A DNA stretch of 64,000 nucleotides from Hymenobacter properus. GTDB taxonomy: Bacteria > Bacteroidota > Bacteroidia > Cytophagales > Hymenobacteraceae. The stretch covers positions 1,178,001 through 1,242,000 of the forward strand of contig NZ_JADQDP010000002.1 in the NCBI RefSeq assembly GCF_015694735.1. The letters are read 5' to 3'. This document shows positions 8,318 through 16,447 of the stretch, in pieces; the first letter of the stretch is position 1, and each line of letters opens with the position of its first letter. Position numbers and translations under genes: made by a program. The notes beneath the pieces were generated by a model, which worked only from the letters and a program-made list of their open reading frames with translations, searched no databases and was not told the DNA's origin.

Positions 8318-9037
8318 ATGGCTACCGTCCGCGTCCACACCGCCCAAAACGTTTCGCTCGAATACGAAGTCGCCAGTCTCGGCGACCGCATCGTGGCGGC
8401 CATACTCGACAACCTTATTCTGGGCGCCTGGCTGCTGGCCTGCGGCATGATGATGGCCGCCATGGAAATGAAAGGCAGCACGTCAACAGTGTTTCTGGGG
8501 GTGCTGGGGGGCGTGCCCTTCGTGTTCTACCACCTCATCTGCGAAGTGTTTTTCAACGGCCAAAGCCTCGGCAAGCGGGCCCGCGACATCCGCGTGATGC
8601 GCCTCGACGGCACCGCACCCAGCGTGGGCGACTACCTGCTGCGCTGGCTGTTGCGCATCATCGACACCGGCATCATGGGCGGGCTGGTGGCCATCATCAC
8701 CATCGCCGCCAACGGCCGTGGGCAGCGCCTCGGCGACCTGGCCGCCGGCACCACCGTGGTGAAGGTGCGTCCGCAGGCCACCTCGCCGCTGGCCCCCGGC
8801 CTCAGCCCAATTGCGGGCTACCAGCCCGTGTTTCCGCAAGCCGCCCTGCTGGCCGACCACGACGTGGCCCTCATCCGCCAGCTGGCGCAGCAAGCCAGCG
8901 CCCGCGGCAACTACGAGGTGCTGAATGAGATTGCCAATAAGGTAAAGGAAATCACCGGCATCCGTACCGATTTGCCCGACGGCCCCTTCCTCCAAACCGT
9001 GCTGCGCGACCACGCGCACCTGGCTGCCACTGCGTAG
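8318..9037 (+). CDS. RDD family membrane protein
   Basis: 239 residues from the ATG at 8318; the frame is open from a TTG at 8282, but the extra residues overlap the promoter region and look spurious. Family features are LGDRIVAAILDNLILGAWLL in the first helix (Arg-Asp-Asp core), the segment GQSLGKRARDIRVMRLDG and the later NGRGQRLGDLAAGTTVV. Three membrane helices are followed by a soluble C-terminal region of about 90 residues. RDD proteins are often divergent from SpoIIM/MoxR clusters, as here. Some are proposed ion exchangers, but most are uncharacterised. Confidence 0.93.
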   Translation: MATVRVHTAQNVSLEYEVASLGDRIVAAILDNLILGAWLLACGMMMAAMEMKGSTSTVFLGVLGGVPFVFYHLICEVFFNGQSLGKRARDIRVMRLDGTAPSVGDYLLRWLLRIIDTGIMGGLVAIITIAANGRGQRLGDLAAGTTVVKVRPQATSPLAPGLSPIAGYQPVFPQAALLADHDVALIRQLAQQASARGNYEVLNEIANKVKEITGIRTDLPDGPFLQTVLRDHAHLAATA

Positions 9038-9058
9038 CAGATGGCACACCTAAAGGCA

Positions 9059-9096
9059 TAAAAAAGCGGCTTGCCCAAGTAGGGCAAGCCGCTTTT
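9059..9096. terminator. bidirectional Rho-independent terminator
   Basis: AAAAAAGCGGCTTGCCC then GGGCAAGCCGCTTTT forms a strong stem with A and T runs on either side. It sits just after the RDD gene and before the converging SusD gene. Confidence 0.9.
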
Positions 9097-9106
9097 CATT
9101 CTAGTG

Positions 9107-9200
9107 CGTCATGCAGAGCGCAGCGAAGCATCTTTACCGCAATGCTAATTAAATCGGCCCAACGAAGCGGTAAAGATGCTTCGCTGCGCTCTGCATGACG
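9107..9200. repeat. REP-like palindrome, GTCATGC-AGAGC variant (copy 2)
   Basis: Two perfect 34-base inverted arms (9107-9140 and 9167-9200) reading CGTCATGCAGAGCGCAGCG, with a 26-base spacer. It lies between a terminator and the stop of the SusD gene. Confidence 0.92.
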
Positions 9201-9208
9201 TGCTCAAC

Positions 9209-10729
9209 CTAGTTGCGCGTCATCGATTTGTTGGTGGACAGCTCCGTGAATGGAATGGGCCACACGTAGAGTACATCCGACGGGTTGACGGCCGAGATGG
9301 TGCCCTTGCCGGGGATGGGGGCGTTCAGGCGCATGATGTCGATGTTGCGCAGGCCTTCGCCCAGGAACTCGATGCGGCGCTCCAGCAGCAGGGCGTCGGT
9401 GAAGTCGGAAACCGAGGCGAAGGTGGTGTAGGCGCCGGTCGGATTCGAGCGGGTGCGCACGGCGTTGAGCAGCAGCAGGGCCCGGGCATCCACGCTGTTG
9501 GTGGAGCGCACGCGCGCTTCGGCCAGGTTCAGCATCACCTCGGCGTAGCGAATGATGGGGGCCTTGTCGGTGTAGGGCGAGCTGGTGTTGGTGCCCGAGG
9601 CGTACTTTTTCAGAAACGACTCGGTGCCCACCACCTGCACAAAGTTGGTGCGGCGGGCATCGGTAGCGGCGAAGGCGGGGTTGGCCAGGATGCCGCCCGC
9701 GCCGGTGTTCAGGCCGTATTCGCCGTTGCCGCCGTTGGCCGCGCCGGGGGGTAGGAAGTAGTAAGCCAGCTGGTTTTGGGTGCCCGGGCCGTCGGCCACG
9801 GTGAAGGGCGACGAGAAGATGCTTTCCGTGGTTTCCTGCGAGCCGCCAAACACGGCGGTTATCGACGGGTTCAGGGCGTTGGGCACGCCGCTGGGAGCCA
9901 CGAAGGGTGCGGCAGCGGGCACCAGCTTGTCGGCTTCGCGAATTACGTCGGTGTAGCGGCCCATGCTCAGGTACACCCGGGTTTTCAGGGCAATGGCCGT
10001 GTTGCGGTGGGCGCGCGTCACGTTCAGGGTGCTGGCTGTGGCGCCGTAGGTCAGGGGCAGGTTGGCTTCGGCAAAATCCAGGTCGGCCAGAATTTGGGTG
10101 TATACCTCGCCCACGGTGCTGCGCGGCAGGTCGTTGCCGGTGCCGTCGGTTTCGGCTTTCAGGCGCAGGGGCAGGCCGGGGCGGCTGCCCGCGCCGTCGG
10201 TGTAGGGCCGGGCGTAGAACTGCAGCAGGTGGTAGTAGCACAGCGCGCGCAGGAAGCGGGCTGCGCCGCGGTAGTTGTTGGCCTTGGTGGCAAAGTCGGC
10301 CGGGAACGGCGCCGCCGCAAACTTGCCGGCGTTGGCGTCCATGCCGGCCAGAAACACGTTGGCCTGGTTAATGGCCGCGTAGCCCGCGCCCCAGGTATTG
10401 ATGACGTCGTTCTGCGAGGTTTCGGTGAGCGTGTGGTTCCACACGGCCGTGCCGGTCACCAGGTTGGAGGCGCGGTTGAGGAAGTCGTTGGCGCGGATGT
10501 CGCCAAAAATCTGCACCCGGCCGCCCAGGAAAATGCCGGTTTTCACGTAGCTGTACAGCGCGTTGGCCTGCAGCTCGACGCGGGCGGGCGTATCAAACAC
10601 CACCTTGTCGAAAAACACCGTCTGGGGAGCCGGGTCCAGCTTGTCCTTCTGGCACGACGACACGGCACCCAGGCCTAAAAATGCCGCGAATAAGGCCGCG
10701 GCCGCCTTGTTGTTGCGAAATATCTGCAT
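9209..10729 (-). CDS. SusD/RagB family outer-membrane lipoprotein
   Basis: 506 residues. A lipoprotein signal peptide ends at Cys26 (GLGAVSSC). The body has SusD-type features: an N-terminal SusD-like region with tetratricopeptide-like helices (RGAARFLRALCYYHLLQFYA), the segment YTQILADLDFAEANLP, and the C-terminal RagB part with YAEVMLNLAEARVR and LLLERRIEFLGEGLRNIDIM. SusD proteins bind the substrate at the cell surface and form a lid over the SusC channel. Its start is 14 bases after the stop of the SusC gene. No glycosidase, protease or sigma/anti-sigma gene is adjacent, so the substrate cannot be inferred. Confidence 0.96.
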   Translation of the reverse strand: MQIFRNNKAAAALFAAFLGLGAVSSCQKDKLDPAPQTVFFDKVVFDTPARVELQANALYSYVKTGIFLGGRVQIFGDIRANDFLNRASNLVTGTAVWNHTLTETSQNDVINTWGAGYAAINQANVFLAGMDANAGKFAAAPFPADFATKANNYRGAARFLRALCYYHLLQFYARPYTDGAGSRPGLPLRLKAETDGTGNDLPRSTVGEVYTQILADLDFAEANLPLTYGATASTLNVTRAHRNTAIALKTRVYLSMGRYTDVIREADKLVPAAAPFVAPSGVPNALNPSITAVFGGSQETTESIFSSPFTVADGPGTQNQLAYYFLPPGAANGGNGEYGLNTGAGGILANPAFAATDARRTNFVQVVGTESFLKKYASGTNTSSPYTDKAPIIRYAEVMLNLAEARVRSTNSVDARALLLLNAVRTRSNPTGAYTTFASVSDFTDALLLERRIEFLGEGLRNIDIMRLNAPIPGKGTISAVNPSDVLYVWPIPFTELSTNKSMTRN

Positions 10730-10742
10730 CGGAAGAAGTCAG

Positions 10743-13700
10743 TTAAAAGCCAATGTTGAAGCCCACGGTGTAGGTCCGGGCCTGGCCCACGGAGTTGCGG
10801 TCGACGCCCGCGCCGGTGTTGTTGGCACCGTTGGTCGAAATCTCGGGGTCGATGCCCGAGTACTTGGTGAGCAGGAAGGCGTTTTGCACCTGCACGTAGA
10901 GGCGGGCGCTGGCCACGTTCACGCGGGTGAGCAGCGTCTGGCCGAAGTTGTAGCCGAGCGAGAGCTGGCGCACACGGGCAAAATCACCCTTTTCCACGTT
11001 CGACGACATCACCAGGGCCGAGCCGTTCGACACGTTGTCGCCGTACACCACCCGCGGCCACTTGGCGTTGGTGTTGCTTTCGGTCCAGCGGTCCATGATG
11101 TCGACTTCGTTGTTCCAGAAGCGCTGGTCGTGCAGGCCCGATTTCGTGCCGTTGTAGATGTAGTTGCCGCCCGAGTACTGGATGAACACACCCAGGTCGA
11201 AGGCCTTGTAACGGAAGGTGTTGTCGAGGCCGCCATAGAACGTGGGCAGGGTGGGGCCGAAGTACACGCCGTCCACCAGCTGCGTGGGGGCCGTGGTGTT
11301 GGTGTCGGTGCCCTTGATGGTCCAGCCCGTCGAGCCCGGGCCGGTGGTGCCCTGGTGGTTGTATTCTACCACGGTGCCGTCGGCCTTCTGAATCATGCGG
11401 CGGCCGTTGGCGGGGTTTACGCCCAGCGAGCGTACGGCCAGGATTTCGCCCACCGAGTGGCCCACTTCCGTGAAGTTCGAGGTTTCGAGGCCGCCCGTGG
11501 CCGTGCCGATGCGCTGGCCTTCGGTGGCCAGGGTCAGCACCCGGTTTTGGAGGGTGGTCAGGTTGCCGCTCACCGTCCAGGTAAAGTCTTTGCCCTGGAA
11601 GGCGTTGTAAGTCAGGTTCAACTCAATACCCCGGTTGCGCATCGAGCCCACGTTCGAGGCCAGCACGTTGCCCAGCGTGCCGGGTGCGGCGGTGCCGCTG
11701 TTGGCCACGTTCGGAATGCCCTTGGAGGGTGCCTGGGGCACGTCCAGAATCAGGCCGTCCACCAGGTTGCTGTAGTAGGAGAAGTCGCCCCGCAGGCGGT
11801 CCTGGAAGAAGCCGAAGGCCAGGCCAACGTCGCTTTTCTTGCTGGTTTCCCAGGTCAGGTTGGGGTTGCCGGCGGCGCTGAAATACAGCGTGGCGTTGCT
11901 GCCGTACAGGCCCGACGAATAGGTTTGCAGGAAGCCAAAGTCGCCGATGCCCTGGTTGTTGCCCACGCTGCCGTAGCTACCGGTCAGCTTCAGAAACGAG
12001 AAAGTCTGCGCGAACGAGGAGTTCTTCCAGAAGCCTTCCTCCGACACCACGTAGCCCAGCGAGGCGCCGTAGAAGTTGCCGTATTTCTTGGCAAAGGCCG
12101 AGTAGCCGTCGCGGCGCACGTTCACCGTGGCCAGGTACTTGCGGGCGTAGTTGTAGTTCAGGCGGCCGAAGAACGACACGAGGTAGTTGGTGCCCTGAAA
12201 CTGGCCCGACGAGGCGATGTTGGTATAGCCGCCCTGGAAGGTGGTGAAAAAGTCGTCGGCAATGCTAGTGCGGCTGGCGCCCCAGCGCTGAATGTCAGTA
12301 TTTTGCTGCTCGTTGCCCAGCAGCAGCGAAAAGTTGTGGTTCTCGCCAACGGTGCGGTCGTACTGCAGGGTGTTCTGCCAGTTCCAGCGCTTGTTGGTGC
12401 GGTAGTAGTTGTCGGCTTCGCCAGCCGGGGTCAGCGAGCCGGCCCGCGGCGTGTAGAAGGCCTTGTCTTCGAAAGAGATATTGTTGACGCCGTAAGTGGT
12501 GCGCAGGTTCAGGCCCTTCAGCAGTTCCAGGTCGGCGTACACGCTGCCCTCTATCTGGTTGCCGTCGGAGGTAAAGCGGTTGTTGGCGATGTCCACCACC
12601 GGGTTGATGAAACCGACGACGAAGGGCGCGCCGTTGGAGGGGTTCAGGTTGGGGCCGGCCCCGATGCTAGTGCCGCTCACGTTGGGCGTGCCATCGGGGT
12701 TGTAGGGGGCAATGTTGGGCGGCAGCAGGATGGGCACCCGGCCCAGGCCCGCCGAGCCAAACGAGTTGTCGCCCACCGAGCCCGTGTTGGGCGAGGAGTT
12801 TTGCGTGCCCGAGTAGCCCACGCGCATGCCCACCGTGAAGCGGCTGAACACCTTGTGGTCCACGTTCAGGCGGGCCGAGATGCGCTGGAAGTCGTTGTTC
12901 ACAATCATGCCCTTCTGCTTGGTGTAGCCCACCGAGGAGAAGAAGCTGGTTTTCTCGGTGCCGCCCGAGAAGTTCAGGTTGTGCGACTGCGAGAAGCCCG
13001 TGCGGTAGATGTAGTCGTACCAGCGCGTGTCGGCCGCGTTGCCGTTGGCGTCAGCCAACTTGAAGCCTTCTACGTTGGTGGCCGGCTGGTTGATGGCCCG
13101 GCGGTTGGCGTTGAGGTTGCGCACGGCCTCGTTCTTGATGGTGACGTAGTCCTGCGCCCCCAGCACGTTGTACAGCCGCACCGGCTTCGACCAGCCCACC
13201 CACGTGTCGTAGTTCACGTGGCTCTGGCCTTTGCGGCCCTTTTTGGTGGTCACCAGAATGACGCCGCCGGCAGCCCGCGAGCCGTAGATGGCCGAGGCCG
13301 AAGCATCTTTCAGCACTTCCATGCTTTCGATGTCGGCCGGGTTCAGGTTGCTGAGCGGGTTGTTGGGCACGCTGTTCAGCGCCGAGTTGTTGCCGCTGAA
13401 GGCCGGAATGCCGTCAATCACAATCAGCGGCGCCGAGCTTAGGTTGATGGAGTTGACTCCGCGGATGCGAATAACCGGCGGGTTGTTCAGCACGCCGTTG
13501 GGGGTGGTGATGTTCACGCCCGGGGCCCGGCCCTGCAAGGCCTGGTCGAAGCTTTGCACCGGCGCGGTGGCTATTTCTTTGCCCGAGATGGAGGCCACGC
13601 TGCCCGTCAGGTCGCGGCGCGCCTGGGTGCCGTAGCCCACCACCACCACTTCGTCGAGGCCTTTGGTATCGGTAGCCAACTTAACGGAAACGTTCGTGCG

Positions 13701-13964
13701 GTCGCCAATGGCAATTTCCTGCGTGGCATAGCCCACATAGGAAAACACCAGCGTGCTGGCCGTGGAGGGCGCCGCAATGGAGAACTTGCCATCAGCGTCG
13801 GTCGAAGTGCCGAGTTTGGTGCCTTTTACGAGCACCGTCACGCCCGGAATGGATGCCCCGTCGGCGCCCGCTACGGTGCCGGTCACCGTGCGGTCCTGGG
13901 CCCATGCCACGTGCGTGGTAAGCACCGTCAGCGGGGTTATAAGGTGGAGTAAGGTTCTTCTCAT
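10743..13964 (-). CDS. SusC/RagA family TonB-dependent outer-membrane transporter
   Basis: 1073 residues. Signal peptide of about 22 residues, then a carboxypeptidase-regulatory-like domain (VTGTVAGADGASIPGVTVLV), the TonB-box region (GLDEVVVVGYGTQARRDLTG), and a plug domain with the SusC signature (IRIRGVNSINLSSAPLIVID and ESMEVLKDASASAIYGSRAA). The remaining 800 residues fit a 22-strand barrel and end in a terminal beta strand (RTYTVGFNIGF). It imports oligosaccharides or peptides with the adjacent SusD protein, powered by TonB. No TonB-interacting anti-sigma factor gene lies nearby, so control is probably by a distant or one-component regulator. Confidence 0.97.
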   Translation of the reverse strand: MRRTLLHLITPLTVLTTHVAWAQDRTVTGTVAGADGASIPGVTVLVKGTKLGTSTDADGKFSIAAPSTASTLVFSYVGYATQEIAIGDRTNVSVKLATDTKGLDEVVVVGYGTQARRDLTGSVASISGKEIATAPVQSFDQALQGRAPGVNITTPNGVLNNPPVIRIRGVNSINLSSAPLIVIDGIPAFSGNNSALNSVPNNPLSNLNPADIESMEVLKDASASAIYGSRAAGGVILVTTKKGRKGQSHVNYDTWVGWSKPVRLYNVLGAQDYVTIKNEAVRNLNANRRAINQPATNVEGFKLADANGNAADTRWYDYIYRTGFSQSHNLNFSGGTEKTSFFSSVGYTKQKGMIVNNDFQRISARLNVDHKVFSRFTVGMRVGYSGTQNSSPNTGSVGDNSFGSAGLGRVPILLPPNIAPYNPDGTPNVSGTSIGAGPNLNPSNGAPFVVGFINPVVDIANNRFTSDGNQIEGSVYADLELLKGLNLRTTYGVNNISFEDKAFYTPRAGSLTPAGEADNYYRTNKRWNWQNTLQYDRTVGENHNFSLLLGNEQQNTDIQRWGASRTSIADDFFTTFQGGYTNIASSGQFQGTNYLVSFFGRLNYNYARKYLATVNVRRDGYSAFAKKYGNFYGASLGYVVSEEGFWKNSSFAQTFSFLKLTGSYGSVGNNQGIGDFGFLQTYSSGLYGSNATLYFSAAGNPNLTWETSKKSDVGLAFGFFQDRLRGDFSYYSNLVDGLILDVPQAPSKGIPNVANSGTAAPGTLGNVLASNVGSMRNRGIELNLTYNAFQGKDFTWTVSGNLTTLQNRVLTLATEGQRIGTATGGLETSNFTEVGHSVGEILAVRSLGVNPANGRRMIQKADGTVVEYNHQGTTGPGSTGWTIKGTDTNTTAPTQLVDGVYFGPTLPTFYGGLDNTFRYKAFDLGVFIQYSGGNYIYNGTKSGLHDQRFWNNEVDIMDRWTESNTNAKWPRVVYGDNVSNGSALVMSSNVEKGDFARVRQLSLGYNFGQTLLTRVNVASARLYVQVQNAFLLTKYSGIDPEISTNGANNTGAGVDRNSVGQARTYTVGFNIGF

Positions 13965-14213
13965 ATGTTAAATGGAAACTGAAAAAATGGTGAGAGTGGT
14001 GGCGAATATATAGAATTGATATTTCCCAAAGTACAAGCGCGTTGGCATTAATTTTTTTAATATCAATTCCAGTTTAGAGGAAAATACTTCAAGAATATGG
14101 AATTTGGTAAAAAATTTGTTAATTGACAAATAATGCAGGTGACTCAACCAATTGACACTATGATTGCTGAACCGTAGAATTTAACAATATTCTGTCTGTC
14201 AGAATATAAGAAT
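13965..14213. other. AT-rich intergenic region upstream of susC-like gene
   Basis: About 250 bases markedly richer in A and T than the rest of the window, with no open reading frame. It holds an 11-base perfect inverted repeat, GAATTGATATT (14013-14023) and AATATCAATTC (14059-14069), spaced by 35 bases, possibly an operator for the susC-like gene. On the minus strand TACTTTG (14033-14027) is a shortened -7-like box close to this repeat. Confidence 0.5.
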
Positions 14214-14251
14214 AAAAAAAGCCCGCCGAGCTAACTCGGCGGGCTTTTTTA
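14214..14251. terminator. Rho-independent terminator downstream of SDR gene
   Basis: AAAAAAAGCCCGCCGAG, loop CTAA, then CTCGGCGGGCTTTTTT. A 10-base GC stem with A and T runs on both sides; it ends the minus-strand SDR transcript and may work in both directions. Confidence 0.92.
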
Positions 14252-14275
14252 CTTCAAGCAGCTTTAATGAGTGGC

Positions 14276-14989
14276 TTACCAGGGCACGTGCTGGCCCTGC
14301 CAGGTGAGGAAGCTGCCGTTTTCGTCGGCGTGAAGCTGCTCGGCCAGGCGAATGATGCCGCGGGCCGAGTCGGCGGGCTCCTGGGTGGCGTGGTCGCCGC
14401 CCATGTCGGTGCGCATCCAGCCCGGGTCTACGAGCACCGAAATCAGGCCCATATGGCCCACCTCGGCGGCCAGGCTGCGCATGTACATGTTGAGGGCTGC
14501 CTTGCTGGCGCTGTAGTGGTAAGGGTCGCCGGTGGCTTTCCAGGTGAGGGAGCCCTGGCCCGACGAGATGCTCAGAATGCGGCCCCGCTGGCCGGCGCGC
14601 AGCAGCGGCAGCAGCGCCTGCGCCACCAGCAGCGGCCCCACGGCGTTCACCTGCAGGGTTTCGATGGCATCGTCGTGGGTGAGCTGGCCCAGGCGCTGGT
14701 GGGCATCGCCCGAGCCCGCGTGCGGGTACACGCCGGCGTTGTTGATGAGCACATCGAGCGCATCGGTGTTGGCTTGCACGGCCTGCACGGCGGCGGCGAT
14801 GGAGTCAGCGCTGGCCACGTCGAGGGGCAGCAGCACAAGGCGGTCGGCGTATTGCTGTTTTAGCTGTTGCAGCTCAGTGGCTTGGGTAGGCTGCCGGCTG
14901 GCGGCAAACACCTGGTCGCCGCGCTCCAGGTATTGGCGGGTTAGTTCGAGGCCCAGGCCTCGGTTGGCTCCGGTGATGAAAACGCGCAT
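14276..14989 (-). CDS. short-chain dehydrogenase/reductase (SDR)
   Basis: 237 residues from the ATG at 14989; the longer reading starts in the upstream non-coding region. The classical SDR features are present: cofactor motif TGANRGLG at residues 6-13, the DVLINNAGVY (NNAG) motif, and the active-site Ser in ILSISSGQGSL with YHYSASKAALN (Tyr-x-x-x-Lys). It resembles the C-factor/carbonyl-reductase-like subgroup acting on small carbonyl compounds with NAD(P)H; the substrate is not predictable. It appears to be a single-gene transcript ending at the terminator at 14214-14251. Confidence 0.93.
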   Translation of the reverse strand: MRVFITGANRGLGLELTRQYLERGDQVFAASRQPTQATELQQLKQQYADRLVLLPLDVASADSIAAAVQAVQANTDALDVLINNAGVYPHAGSGDAHQRLGQLTHDDAIETLQVNAVGPLLVAQALLPLLRAGQRGRILSISSGQGSLTWKATGDPYHYSASKAALNMYMRSLAAEVGHMGLISVLVDPGWMRTDMGGDHATQEPADSARGIIRLAEQLHADENGSFLTWQGQHVPW

Positions 14990-15118
14990 GGTGGTTCGGG
15001 ATTGGCTTAAAGAAGTGGGGCCGAAGTTTACGCACAAAAAGGCCGCGAACTACACGGACTTATCCAAAACAACGCCCGTCGCCTGCCATTTGGCTACCAA
15101 TGGGTCCGCTCACGGCCA

Positions 15119-16273
15119 TTAATCAGCCGCTTCTACCAAAACGGCTCCCTGGGGCTGGCCATCCACGCGCAGGCGCAGGGTGTGGAGGCCGTGGCCGGAG
15201 AGCCGGGCTGCCCACGGCAGCGTGTGCGGGCCCGCGGGCAGCCAGCCATACGTTTGGCTGCTCAGCAACCGGCCCAACGGGTCGAACAGGTCGAAGGCCA
15301 CGCGCCCGGCCTGGTTCAGGGTGAAGGCCAGGTGGCGGGGGCCGGCACCCGGGTTGGGGTATACGCGCACGTCGGTGGTGGCCCCGCCACGGGCGCGGGT
15401 GGCCGATACCACGGAGCGAGCCACGGCAATATCGGAAACAAGGCTGTAAGCCAGCGCGCCACCCACGGGCCCCACCAGCGTAGCCGCGCCCGTGGCGGGG
15501 CTGAGCGTGTAAAGGAACGCCTCGGAGGTGTTGCCTATCAAGGACGAGCGCACCAAATACAGCGTGTTGCTCCCCGATGCGGGGTTGTAATCCACATCAA
15601 AGCTCGCCAGCCCGCCCGTCAGGACAATGCCCACAGGGCCCACGGTACGCAGCGTGCCGGCGTTGGGCGGGTTCAGGGTCACCAGGCGGCCAGCGCTTTT
15701 GTCGAGGCCGTACAGCAAGGTGGCAGAGCTGCCGTTGTAGGTGTTTGAGTAGGCGATAGCGCCTACGTAGGGCGTTTGGCCGGCGTAGGCGTCGGTGTTG
15801 GCGTAAGCCAGGGGCGCATCGGTGGCCGCCAGCGTACCCGTACCCGGGTCGAGCCGGTAGTTGGCCGTGTTGCCCACCACCCGCACCTGGTCGGCCACCG
15901 GGTCGAACCCAAAGCCGATATTATTCGGAGAGCTTCCCAGCCCCAACGAAAGCACCGGGCCCACCGGGGAAGCCACGCTATTAACCGGATTCAGCACGAA
16001 AAGACGCGCCTGAAAGTTGCTGTATGCCAGTAGGTAAAGCTGCCCCGTGGCGGGCCGGGTCTCAATCGCAACCGGCAGCAGCCCTCCCGTGCCCGTGATG
16101 TAGGCCATGCGGGTGAGCGCAGCGGGGGCGGCCGCATCGAACGACGTGAGACTGACAGCACCGGCCACATCCGTGCTGGGCATTAAGGCATACACTGTTT
16201 GAGCCTGCGCCTGGTGCCCGAACCCAAACAGCCCGGCCGTGGCCAGCAATAGAGCAGTAAACGATAAGCGCAT
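15119..16273 (-). CDS. secreted DUF4394 protein with T9SS sorting domain
   Basis: 384 residues from the ATG at 16273 (an in-frame TTG at 16279 is less likely). Signal peptide to about residue 25 (FGFGHQAQAQ). The middle is a DUF4394 beta-propeller-like domain (LTRMAYITGTGGLLPVAIET, QLYLLAYSNFQARLFVLNPV, NNIGFGFDPVADQVRVVGNT). The last 75 residues are a type IX secretion C-terminal domain beginning RVYPNPGAG and holding FDPLGRLLSSQTY. It is thus expected to be exported through the type IX system and attached to or released from the cell surface. Function unknown. Confidence 0.9.
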   Translation of the reverse strand: MRLSFTALLLATAGLFGFGHQAQAQTVYALMPSTDVAGAVSLTSFDAAAPAALTRMAYITGTGGLLPVAIETRPATGQLYLLAYSNFQARLFVLNPVNSVASPVGPVLSLGLGSSPNNIGFGFDPVADQVRVVGNTANYRLDPGTGTLAATDAPLAYANTDAYAGQTPYVGAIAYSNTYNGSSATLLYGLDKSAGRLVTLNPPNAGTLRTVGPVGIVLTGGLASFDVDYNPASGSNTLYLVRSSLIGNTSEAFLYTLSPATGAATLVGPVGGALAYSLVSDIAVARSVVSATRARGGATTDVRVYPNPGAGPRHLAFTLNQAGRVAFDLFDPLGRLLSSQTYGWLPAGPHTLPWAARLSGHGLHTLRLRVDGQPQGAVLVEAAD

Positions 16274-16365
16274 ACCCAAACAGTAAAAGTGAACTCAATG
16301 AACCAGCCGACAACAGCCCCCGCGGTAGTTGCGAGCACGGCCACTGCCACGCGGCTAAGGTAAAC

Positions 16366-16402
16366 GAAAAGCCCTGCCCACCAAAACGATGCGCAGGGCT
16401 TA
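16366..16402 (-). terminator. probable terminator after GNAT/hydrolase fusion gene
   Basis: AGCCCTGC (16370-16377) pairs with GCAGGGCT (16393-16400). On the minus strand the stem is followed by TTTTCG. The stem is short, so the call is moderate. Confidence 0.6.
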
Positions 16403-16447
16403 CTCAGGAGCCAGTGCCGGGCAATGAAGCCCCGGCTGGGGCAGAAC

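Noticed and set aside
10563..13442. A 959-residue open frame on the plus strand opposite the susC-like gene
   Set aside because: Frames opposite GC-rich coding DNA remain open by composition; the minus strand encodes a clear SusC protein here, and the plus-strand product has no recognisable domain or signal.
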